The notes below the pieces were generated by a model. It searched no databases and was not told where the DNA came from. It worked only from the letters and a program-made list of their open reading frames with translations. A DNA stretch of 64,000 nucleotides from positions 2,378,476-2,442,475 of the forward strand of contig KL647295.1 of the NCBI GenBank assembly GCA_000727475.1. The letters run 5' to 3'. Position 1 is the first letter of the stretch, and the number at the start of each line of letters is the position of its first letter. Below, piece after piece: positions 1 to 11,200 of the stretch. Both the position numbers and the translations under genes were made by a program. The DNA is from Sarcocystis neurona (Eukaryota; Apicomplexa; Conoidasida; Eucoccidiorida; Sarcocystidae).

Positions 1-156
1 GCGCCAGCGCCTGTGTTGACTCTGCTTACTTCATTTTAAAGAGGCGTCACGTGCGGTGGATTTTGGTTGGTATTAACACAGGAGGAACTTACTTGATCAC
101 GTCTGCTGCCCTAGGTGATGTAATCGAAAATTTGAGGTGCTTTCAGTCATACAGTG

Positions 157-3100
157 ATGTATGGCATGGAGAAAGGTCCGCCCGCAGGAGCATCGAGATG
201 CAAAGAAATGAGAGCGCGACTTCAACCTCAACGGCGCATGCAGGTCTACGGCGCAGCGCAGCCGCCGAGAAGTGGTGACCACGCAGCGATCCTAATGGAC
301 GACCGTATATACTTGCGTGTAAGAACAGTGCCAGAAGAAGAGACACAAGGAGAGGGTCCGCGGCGTTCAGCTTTTTGGAAGGAGGATGCCGCAGGTCACG
401 AGGCAGCCTCTGATGTGGAATTGTCGGAGGCGGTGTCTACGCAGGGGTGGGACGGGAAGCCTGCAGTTGCTGGCGAAGGGGAAGGGAGAAGGCATCCATT
501 GCCACTTGTTTCTCCAACAAATGAAGCTGCTGTTTTGCCTGCAGCACCTGCGTACGAGCACTTCAGCTTTAATGTTTCGCTGCCGCCTGCGAGATTTTCG
601 CAAGCCTCTGCAGGCAGCGAAGACGGCGAAGCATGCGTGCAGAGAACCCGTGGCGCTGTGCTCATACCTTCGAAGCTTTCACCTGCTGACCCTGCGGTTC
701 CTTCGACGTGTGCGACCTTGTCGTTGCCCCCCCCGACTGTCTCCGCACATCGCGGCGACTTTTTTACCACAGCTCGACCGCTTGTATGTGCGACGCCTTC
801 ACGGCCGGCTTCGCGCTTGCAGACATCTCTGCGAGGACGGGATTTTTCCAACGTCGCACAGACTCCTGCTGGTAGCAGAACTAGCGACGCCGGACTCGTT
901 CCCACAATAAATGAACGTGCCGTTGCTCTGGCGGCCGCTGCTGAGCCGGCCACTGCAACCGCCACTGCGCGCGGTGCTGCGGCCGCTGGTTGCCCTGTAG
1001 CTGAGCATGCTTTTGCACGCCGTCGTCCCTTTGCTGCCGTTGACGCGCCTGCTGCAGTGTCTCAAGCCGCTGTCTGTGTCGCATCCGGCCGTAGGGGCGT
1101 TCTTTTGAGCGCTCGGAAGCCGGCAGGCGCGAAGCGCAGGTATGCGGCAGTGGTGCCACAAGGATTCTCGCTGGCTCACATTCCTGCAGGCTTTTTGTGG
1201 GGCCGTCCTCGCGTAGGCGCACTCCGCCTCCTTCACAAAAGGGAGGGGAATCCGGATCGCTTGCTGCTAGTTGGACCCAACTGGAACTTCGCGGTAGCCA
1301 TGTTCGTCCTACATGTGGTAGGAGCGCCACCCCACACGTAATACGTGTGCATCTATATCTGTGTGCCCACCGTGGATGTAAATACGTAGCTGTGTGTACG
1401 CTCCTTATACACATACTAGTGGTTCCTGCGTGGAGTTCTGTCTAGGTGCGTGGTAACTGGCTCTCGCAGTTGGACCCGCGACCGCGCGACACACGGCAGC
1501 CCCAGCAGCTTAAAAGCGCTGGACGGGGGCTTCTGTGGCTCTACATGAGCGACGGAGCGTTAGCTTCAAGCGGGTCACACTGCTGCATTCATAGACGGTA
1601 CTTGTTCGCTCTGTTCCCCACCTCTCAGCGCCGTGGCTCTGTCTTTGTTGAACCCAGCGCTGTTGCAGGTGCTTTGGGTCGGGTGTGCTGTCATATTCTG
1701 ATCACTTCACTGAACGCGGAATTGCCACGTATTCGGACCCATTCATCTTGGCATATCAAGAGCTCTCCTGTATGTATCCGACAGCATATCCACGTGCGCA
1801 CGTTGCACCCCCGGTTGTACCGGATTTCGCAGCTGTTTAAGCCAGCTTGTGCTGCGGGCGGATCAACTGCTTGTTCAGTGGAACTGTGAAGTCTGCGCAC
1901 AGTGTGCTGTTTCATGGCGCCGGAAGCATACTTTTGATATCTTCATTGCGCCGTTACAATAATGCACGAAGGTCATTGTAGCCGAGCACGTACACGAACG
2001 TGAGCACTGCTTCTCGAACACTTCTGCGACAGCATCAGTCCGCTGAACCGTGGGCGCTGTAACCTCGCGTATTTGCGCACGTAAGTGTACACACTATTCA
2101 TGCTGTTTGGTGCCTATTCTTCACTGTCGGCACAGCGTTAGAAGGTCGGGCCGGGGAGGTTGTGAGGTCTTCTAGCGAGGTCGCGCAGCATCGATGTCAA
2201 CGGGCTGGGTCGAAGTTGTACATCACACTTCGTGCGCCGTTGCGTGCTGCTCGGGGCGATCCATCCGTGGGCGCGTGGGCGTTCACCTCTACTGAAAAAT
2301 AATGGCGGGACGGTGGGGACAAGACTTTTCATGTGAAGGGCGAGGCGTCTGCGTACGTATTCAAGTAGGTAGGTTTTCTCTCGGCGTGAATATTGTGGTA
2401 AGTTTGTCAGGAGAAGCTGAGTGCGATTCGCGCAGTGGTTCGCAAACATGGTGCTGTACGCCCTTTGTGTGTGTGCTCGCGGTTCCAGGTGGGGATCACG
2501 TTTTTCCTCTATGTATTTCTCACGGGATTTAAAGAAGACTTGTGGGTGTTCGCTGGAGGAGTGATTCTGTGTCTGGTGACGTTCGCCGCATTTTTGTCAA
2601 CGGTCTTCAAAGATCCAGGGCTACCGCTGAAAGTTTCTTTGGTGGAGCTGCAGCCACAGCGGCTGACGCCTACGACTGCACGATTGTTTCTGCAGAAGAC
2701 GTCCAGCCGAGAGTTACAGCAGCTGGTACCACGCGTGCTACGAGGGGCCGGATGGCCGCCAAAAATGAGAGAGAGCTACATGAACAAACCGAGGAGGAAA
2801 CTGGCAGCTTTTTTTGCTGGCAGACGAGAAATTCAGCGACAAACTTTACCTTTTACCGGTAAGCCGTACTGCAGGGATGAATACAGCCTAGCGTACGCAT
2901 GCATGAGGAAATTCACAAGCAGCTGTTTATGGGTAGTGTGACGTGTATCGTGCGTACGCTTGCGAACCGAGGTACGGCGACCACATTGGTATATCCGCAC
3001 ATGTGAGATGTGCTTGTACGTACGTGTGCATCTTATGCTCACACACAATTATTTTCTGCACGTAACGTGCACGCGCGCGGATTCCCACCAGCAGGATTCC

Positions 3101-4549
3101 TTGGCTATATCGCCGCAGCCGGGGCGGGCTCGAGGCGTGCTGTGTAAGTCATGTGCTTTCACCGCAGTGGTGCAGGATCGGTACTGTCACGAAGCACTTT
3201 TGAGACCGGCAGCGAAGGTTGACAGAGTTAGCATCGGTATGCCTTGATCCGTACAGGTACTGACAGAAAGATACCCTCGCTGGGACGCCCCGCCTCATAC
3301 TAAACCGTGTGGTTTCATGTTGAGTGCAGAGAGGGAGGGGGACATCCCGTGCAGGCGCCGTGTCTCTTCTCCTGATGATCCGCTTACGGCGGGGTCGGGA
3401 GCGCGTGAAGAGCGAAAGGGTAGGTCACACTCGAACAAAAAGGGCTCATTCACGGGCAGCAGCAGAAGCAGCGACACGAGCAGCAGTGAGTACAGCTGCA
3501 CAAAGGACTACAGCCAGGACAGCGACAACAGCAGCGACAGCGATGACAGCAACGACGGAAGTGACAGTAGCAACAGTGCTAAAGAGGTGGTATCAATTAC
3601 CAGCGACAAGACGGAGGAACTGTCCGACGGAATATGGGCGGCAGCGAGCTGCACTGACGAAGAAGACTCAACAGGTAAAAGGCGGGCTCAGGTAACACAT
3701 CATAAAGGAGTACCGGAGGAACGGCGCGCGGCAGGACTCTTAGACAGCTCTGCACCTGCGAAAAGAAATCTTTGTGCGCCGAGCTGTGGTATTCGAACGC
3801 CACGTGAGAAGCACCAGCCACAACTCGGCGCTGCTTTCGCCACAGTTGTAGGCAAAAGGAGGGGCGACCCCCAGCACGTCTTCAGCCCAAGAGGAGAAAG
3901 TGCGAAGACGTCTGCACCGCACCCGCTGTATATCGGTTGTGAAAATGCGGTCAAGCTACGTGTACGGTCGTTCCTGTTTACAGAGAAACGGCAGCACGCG
4001 CGGGGAGGAAATTTGGGAAGGCGGCTGGCGCGATTTTCCACCCTAGGCATACAGCAGCGCAGGGAGAATAACACAGGTTTTGACACATTGTCGGCAGACG
4101 CGCGTCTGAATGGTTACTCAGCGGTCCCTGTGATACAGCAGTCACCATGTTCTTCACAGCCCATATACAGGAGGTACCGGAGAAGAGGCCTTGTCCGTGG
4201 TCTGAAATTCTTTCGAAAAAAAAAGGTTCGTGGAAATCATGAAGGAGATGGCACTAACTCGTCGCATAGCCGTTTCTGTGTGATCTGTAAAATAGCACCC
4301 CCACCTGGGACATACCACTGCGAAGAGTGCCGTGTTTGCATTGAAGGCTACGACCACCATTGTCCGTGGACCAGCAAATGTATAGGAAAGGGGAACACCA
4401 GGGAATTTTACACGTGGATTTTGTTTACACTTGTAACTGTACTATACTTCGGGATGACGACGACACTTTTGCGAACGGACGACGATGCGGATGTAAGCGG
4501 GTTCGACACTAGGGATGCAGTGCACACAGATGTCAAAGCCTGTCCGTGA
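157..4549 (+). CDS. DHHC-type protein S-acyltransferase (palmitoyltransferase), three exons
   Basis: Transfers palmitate from acyl-CoA to cysteines of membrane-associated proteins. Exons 157-1317, 2489-2858 and 3267-4549 join in frame (phases 0 and 1) to give about 937 residues. The first transmembrane segment closes exon 1, the second opens exon 2 and is followed by the family DPG motif. A loop of roughly 330 residues, with a Ser/Asp-rich tract, precedes the cysteine-rich zinc domain (CVIC...HC.EC), the catalytic DHHC at about residues 873-876, then CIGKGN and a third membrane segment. The start is the first ATG after an in-frame stop at 133; a later ATG at 166 is also possible. Family members normally have four membrane segments, and the fourth is missing before the stop. 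A strong donor (GTAAGC, 4493) pairs in phase with a pyrimidine-rich acceptor ending at 4606, moving the stop to 4664-4666. The 3' end is therefore uncertain, but the family assignment is not. Confidence 0.88.
3455..3590 (+). repeat. Ser/Asp-rich low-complexity coding tract in the DHHC protein
   Basis: An AGC/GAC-rich stretch encodes serine runs followed by alternating Ser, Asp and Asn in the loop between membrane segment 2 and the DHHC domain. Such hydrophilic inserts are common in coccidian proteins. It is not part of the catalytic fold. Confidence 0.85.
4268..4480 (+). other. DHHC cysteine-rich catalytic domain and third membrane segment
   Basis: The spacing C-x2-C, HC-x2-C, x4-DHHC, x5-C, x4-N matches the zinc-binding, autoacylating core of the family. 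The hydrophobic stretch that follows (WILFTLVTVLYFG) is the third transmembrane helix, ending close to the predicted stop codon. Confidence 0.93.
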
Positions 4550-6689
4550 GCCAGTGAGGCTGATACAGAAGAAAAATTGTGTTGTTTTGTTTGTGTTCCC
4601 CCGCAGTCATGCTCCTTTCCCCGGACGCGTCTGTGCATGATTCACACTCTGCGTCAGTATAAATAAGCGCGAGACAACCACACACCGGTGGGCGTACACG
4701 CACGCGGTCTACATCATTTTCAGGGACAGTCCGTTGAATGACGCGTTTTCTAATGCTGCTGAGAGTGTACTCTGTAGAACGCAGTTAGCGTTGCATCCGG
4801 CAGGTGCAATTTGCAGGGAAGTATAGGTGCGTCTCGCTCTTGCTGGGCTAAACCGTAGTGCTTCGCGTTTTCGCTGCAGTCGTGGGCATTAGAGAACGCA
4901 CCTCGATCTGCCACTTCGCCCGTGTGTGCACGTTAGCAGCCAGCTGTTTGGTACTGTAAAGTGTCTGAATGCGGAAGGGGTAGGGGGGGCCCGTGGCTGC
5001 AGAATACATCTGCCAGGGAGCTAATTGAGGTCTTAGAAAGTTTTCCTTTGACGACTGTGGAAAAAACGACGTTCGGAAATATGGGTGCAGTCGGATAACT
5101 ATTCTCACCTGCGCAAGCCTGTGTGCAAGCTGTACAAAGAGAGTCACACATACACAGATGCGCACACCATTCATGTATTAGTTCCACGGTAACACTTACC
5201 ACGTGTCGCGGCCCTACGTACATGTGTGTCTACGTATATGTGTATGTACGCGTATGCGGATTTTAGTACACTCGAAAGTGTCTAGGCACCTACACTATGC
5301 ACAGACGCTCAGGCATCAGTGCGCAGCGTTCACGGTTGCACCAGTGCGCTTCCATACGCATACTTCGCCTACCGCGCACGTGCGGGTGTCGTCACGAACA
5401 AACGTCCCTGCAGATGTACAGATACACGTGAACGTGTAAACCACAATCTTCCTGAGAGTATGGTACCTTGTATTGAGATCCGTGTGTATATTTCGTATGA
5501 ACTAAGAAGGTGATCGTGACTCTGCAGTGGAAATTCCACTGGTGGTAGAGCATTCCAGTTTCTGCACCCCTGGGGATGCTGACTCTCGATAGCGAAGTAC
5601 CGACGCGTATGGGTCGCGGACCTGCACTGCGCTTCAGTGAACTCGTGGGTGGAAGTAGTGCACTAACGGTAAGACGTTAGTCCACTTCGTATGCATCGTA
5701 AACAGGAAAGAAAAAGCACGGCCTCTAGAAGTAGTAAGGCTCTGGTTGCGGGTCGGCGTTACAGAAGGGGGTTTAGAGGTTTCCAGACAGCAGCCGTAAG
5801 TCTTTTGCAACGTTTTTCAGGCGCGGGAGGCGCACAACTGAATGGCGCAATCTGACTCAAGAACGTGGGCGAACACACAGCCGTGCTTGAGCTCACACGA
5901 GTGAGTCGGTAAACAACTGGCTGAAGGCCCATTCTGTATTGCTGCGTGGCAGCTGGGGGTTCATACGAATGATTCACTTCACAATTTCGCAACAGGCGTG
6001 TTCCGCAGTACCAGACAGCACTACAATGTTTATCGTTGCTGGATTGGTCTACGCGCTCACGTGTCCCTGAGATATGTATAACAATTTGTGTTCGTGTGTT
6101 CACACATCAAACGGCAGCGGTGCGCGAGACCTGAGTATCGGGGCACGTAAAACGTGGGCACCAGCAGGAACTGTGTGCGGCGAGCACGAACCAGCCTTTA
6201 TGATCGGCTGTTCGTCTGAGTGAAATCAGTCGATGTGTTTGTGACAATTCAGTGCATTTACACAGTGATGCTGAGGACATGTACATGTAAACGTGTACTC
6301 AGCGCATCGTACGGACTGGATAGACTGCACACATTGAAAACCAGAGTGGATTCGTCACCGTGGTTATATGCTTGTTGAATAAATTCACAACTTTTCACAG
6401 TAAAGGCGGACCGCGAGCACTCACGACCGACGAGTATATCTAAGAGAGATCTTTCCAAAAAATACATTTAATGTCCTACACATGTAGAACTGCGAACGGT
6501 GTTCGAACTAATTGTGGTTCTGCGCTCAGGACATGGTGCACATCTCCGCACAAGCTGGCTTGTGTGTGTGTCGCCGTCGTCGAACAGGGGAACGCGTTCT
6601 TGATAAATTGTTAAATTGTCCCTCATACTTAAGATGCCGCGTCAGGGTTGTGTATCGTTTCACTACTTACACACAGTATGCAGTAAGAG

Positions 6690-6836
6690 AATCCACTGAA
6701 GAGGTGTTTGACACCTGGAGAAAATATGATAAACACATCACGCATATTTACACACAAAGCACAGCAGCAGAAACCACTGAATAGGTGTTTAACGCCTGGA
6801 GAGAAAATGGTTAAAGCATCACGTTTGCCTATTACC
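6690..6836. repeat. Diverged tandem duplication, about 82-bp period
   Basis: The segment reading ccactgaagaggtgtttgac at about 6692 recurs as ccactgaataggtgtttaac at about 6774. Both are followed by similar cctggaga and aaaat blocks. There are two copies with several substitutions and no coding role is visible. Confidence 0.7.
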
Positions 6837-7988
6837 GTGAATGTGGACGGTTGTTTAGAATCGTGCAGTTACAGTACTCTGCGAATCCAGTCGCAACGTG
6901 TGTAAAACGCCTTTCTGAACTTCCGTGTACGTGTGTGGGAGCTGCGGTCTAAGTCAGTGATGATGCCGTTAAGTGTACGATGTCTCACAGTCTCCTTGCA
7001 GGACAGTCGTGTGCGTGTGCTTCGACGGATACGGTTCAATGCATCTCATTGTTCTGCTGGCGTGACAGGCAACGCGTCTGTATAGTGACATCTACGTGTA
7101 CGTTTCTTTCCCTGCTACTCAGCTGCACGTGTGAATACTCGTAAATATGTATGTGTATGTACTGATACGTAGATTTGCACACGCAGACATGCAGGAAACG
7201 GAAGTAGAATCTAACGGTACCCCTTTCTCTCGCTTGCATGCATGTCGTGCGATTTGCGCTGGATGCGTAATTGGTTGTCTCAGACACAACTGGAACTATT
7301 TTCAAATTCAGGCATTCCGGACGGTTTGACATGGTCCTGGAAAGTACTTTCCACTTCCTGTTTGTCGGTTGCTATTGGGGAGCTCTCCCGAATACTACCT
7401 ACAAGTGTATATACGTGCAAAGAGGGACAGTCACACGTGAGAGGACATCTGCACACATACACAGCATCATCGCGCTGAACTGCAGCAGAATTTCTGCTGC
7501 ATCGATGTTGCCTACGTCTTGACGTACGTCGTTTCTGCACAAACGGTTGTATTTGTGGAGAAACGTGTAGTACTCTATCGATGAAACATTGACGTTTTCT
7601 GGCAAATTTGCAACGCGACTTTTCGTGTGCACATTTTCTACTTTGATCTAAAAAATAACGGACGTGCATACAAATGCCTGACCAAAATGGGACTTCACGC
7701 TGATCGAAAAGAGAGAAAAAACTATGGATCCATAGACAGCTATGCGAGGAATAGCCGACGATCTCTCTTCCTCCCATAAGATAATGAGGATCGATTGTTT
7801 TGTGCTGGAACCCTTTGAGCTGTCCGGACGTGCAAGGAGAGACCACGTGGGGGTGCGAAAGGGGTGCGGCAGGACAGCGGTTATTTCATCGTTGGGTACA
7901 AACAACCAATATCTATTGCGAACAAGTCCAAGATAGAATTTGTTGAACCGCGAAGCACCTGCGTTTCTCAATGTCATATAGTTGAGGG

Positions 7989-8210
7989 ATGAAGGATCAG
8001 GTTTGTGCTCCGGTATTCACCTCAGGTGCACACCGCATGGTGTGTGTAGATGGAAACTTTGGTAACAACTTTTCTTTTGTCAACAGAATCCATCTTGGTC
8101 CTTTGAAACAAGTTGCCTCGGGTCCCTCGAAGACCAGTCTTGAGAATAAGGAGGCTTGTCATTTTGAACATTTCAACTCAGTTGCTCTCTGCCGCCATCG
8201 ACTGAAGTAG
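7989..8210 (+). other. Possible upstream open reading frame before the FNT start
   Basis: A 73-codon frame with an ATG start ends eight bases before the transporter ATG and is in another frame. It resembles no family I recognise. It may be an upstream ORF in the 5' leader or chance. Confidence 0.2.
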
Positions 8211-8218
8211 CAACCAAG

Positions 8219-11200
8219 ATGCCACTCGCTGCGAGTCCGGAGGCGTACAGAAAGGTGATTGAGTATGGACTGAAGAAAACGCAGCTCCGCGTCGACCGCT
8301 TGCTGCTACAAGCGTTCATGGCCGGGGTCTATGTAGGCATGGCCGGCCATGCGTGCACCGTTGTAGGTAAGAAGTGCACTGGAGTGAATGCGAGCTTCTG
8401 TATTCTGAGACGTTTGTAGCCAGCGCAGACAGGCAGTTGATAGTTTGTCTCTAGGAGTCTGTGCCGGACGGCACAACCGCCTGACGGCTACAGCGAAAGC
8501 CGGTTCAGCAATCCCTGCTGCACGCCTTACGGTCTTACACGCAGAACGTGACGCAGCTAATAAGCGTAATAAGCTGCACAAGCGCAGCGGATCGTAAATG
8601 TTGCAACCGTCGTCGACCGAACAGAGCGCCTCTTCAACAGCTTTTGTACCTGTACGAATTTTTGGAAAAAAGAGGCCGGTAAATGGCCTTCAGCAAGTGC
8701 GAAAGACAGCGCACGAAACCAATATCATGCTCTTGTTACAATGCTGGCATTACTGGCGTGTTAGAAGGTCTACACGGCTTTAAAGTATGGAACTTGTACT
8801 AGAGCAGCAACTGCGTTGTGGCGAGGGAAGAAGCTCTCCTTGTGGGAGAAACCCGATGGCACAACGACGTTGACGGCTGGCAGAAGCCAACTGCCTTGCT
8901 TTAGGATGACTACTGCGTCGTTTGAAGTTGCGCCAACTTTTAGGGTAAAACTTACATCCACGTGAGCCCTCTCATCGACAGCGTGCTACTGACGTCTGAG
9001 GCGACGCGTGTTAGCCGTTAAAATGCATGGCTAGGCTCTTCACTTTTTGGAAAACGAGTTTGCGCAGGGCAGTCCTCTGAGTTGACACACTTAGCGCTTA
9101 TTGTCAGGCGTAAGGCAAGTCAAACGGAGCAGTAGTCCAACAACCACACCCCATCGGTGCGCGCAACGCGCGGTCCTCTTGAAACCTGCGTGGTGCGGCG
9201 TATACTACTACTACGGAACTTAAAAACCACAAGCCAGCGACAATGTGTGGCACTTACCAATGTGTGAAGAGCAAAAACTGCGCAAAGGTATTGCGCCTTG
9301 GTGCGAGCGTATTACTCTACCTTGTACGGGTGTTTTAATACTACATCTGTGTAACCAGTCACATATTTAGAGGTAGCTGTGCATTCGTCGACAGAGTCAC
9401 ACTGAATTGAGTTTTTTTTCTCACACTCCTGACCTGGCACCCTCGACTCGTACGCTGCCGGTAAAGAAGGCTTGGAACTCGCTTCACTAAACTGCGACAA
9501 GTCCAGGCAATCAGGTGGGGTGGCTTACCATCGCGAGCTCGACATGTTTTTAGAGCTGTCGGGTGTAGATTCGCTAAGTTCTGCTGAGTTCACAGCGGAA
9601 GCTCCAACAGCGCTGATGAACAAACTTGCAGAATACGTTAACCGTCAGTTGTCCATTATAACGCCTACGATGAAAGGTCAAACTGAGTCGACTACGCAGC
9701 CTCTCTGAGGGAAAGAAAACAGGCGCAGCTCTGCAACGACCACGTCAGCAGCAGAGAATCACGTACGAGGGCGTAAACAACGTAACAGCAACAACGCCCA
9801 ACAGGAGTGGGGTGGCGTTACTCGGGCAAGAAACCTTGCGTACTTGCAGCTTCAACCCTACGGAAACCAGATGAGAGGCATTTCAGTTGCAACACGGAGG
9901 GGGCTGGCTTGGCAGTCCTACTCCCTCTTTTGACTTGCATGTCTCGCTTCTAACTCACCTGTCTCTAGTTGCAAATCCTTCGTTTGCCACACCTCCAGAG
10001 CAACGCCACGTCGGCTGCACATCTTTTTAGTAGTCTTTGTTGTGCAGGGGCACCGCACTGGCGCTAATCTGCGGTTCAAGACGCGACTTTCAGAGCCGCT
10101 TCTCTGCTTCCTCCTGTGATTTCCCTCCAGCCGGCGGTTACACCACAGATCCTTCTGACCCCCTAGCCATATCGGAGTCGACGCAGAAGTTCTTGTACGC
10201 GTCCATTTTCCCCACAGCTTTCATTGCGATCATCTTCACCGGTGCGGAGCTGTTTACGGGAAACACAATGACCATGCTGATCTGCGTCCTGGAGCGTCGG
10301 GTTACCTTCTTGCAACTTCTTCTGAACTGGACATGCAGTCTCGTCGGCAATTGGGCGGGAGCGTTATTTGCCGCGTACTTCCTCTCTTATATGACTGGCG
10401 CGCTGAATGTCGATCCTTATAAGCATTACCTGGAGCACCTAATCGAGTGCAAGACGGGGTATTCCTTCGGCGAATGCTTCTTCAGGGCCGTCGGCTGCAA
10501 CACGTTCGTATGCCTCGCAGTCTGGTTCGTCACCGCCTCTGATGACGCCGCAGGAAAGATCATAGCTATGTGGTAAGATACATGCAACTGAGTTTGACCA
10601 GTTCGTTCAGAGATCGTGAGTGTTATCTTCGAGTGTCGCGCAGTGTGCACTGACTGCCGGGACGCCCGTACTCCCGCACACTTCTGCTGTTGATCATCGG
10701 TTTCATAAGCAACGCAGGCGAGATGTGGCCATTCATCCCTTGTGGCTACACCACGTGGTCGGAGGATGAAATCGAACTAGTTTGCTGACTGCAGACGGAC
10801 TTTTTTCCTTTTCTGTTGCTGCACCGACCTACCTGTCAGGCAACCTGAGCTCAGTTCAGTGCAGCACTAGAGAAACCCATTCTATCTTCAGCGATACGTC
10901 AGCAAACGGACTCTTAAACACATGCTTCCACAGGTCCACTTATTTCGGGTTCTTAGTACACCTTAATCCATGCACGCAACTGTGAAACCAAACCTGACGG
11001 CATGCAAAAGACGTCAGCTGTGAACCCCACACGCAAACCCTGAAGCACTTGTCAATCAGGAATACAGTTGATTCAAGGAAACAGAGGGAAGTGCATACGG
11101 ACCGTCTATGTTGTGCGCCGATAGAGTTCTTCTGCGACTAGAATAAAACTCTGTGTGAAACGCACGTCCCCGGTGTATCCCTCAGTTGTGCACATGTCCG

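Larger units (their letters stand above)
4550..8218. other. Intergenic region between the DHHC and FNT genes
   Basis: Mostly simple-sequence DNA rich in CGTA, TGTG and CACA words, typical of coccidian spacers. Open frames are short and lack recognisable domains. It probably holds the 3' end of the DHHC gene (possible last exon starting at 4607), its UTR and the promoter of the transporter. An exon-like open stretch (5539-5670) and a duplicated 60-bp segment (6690-6836) are described separately. Confidence 0.6.

Noticed and set aside
9472..9708. 78-codon open frame in FNT intron 1
   Set aside because: Exons 8219-8366 and 10131-10572 join in phase to give an uninterrupted FNT core, and the frame lacks an ATG start and flanking splice sites that would fit.
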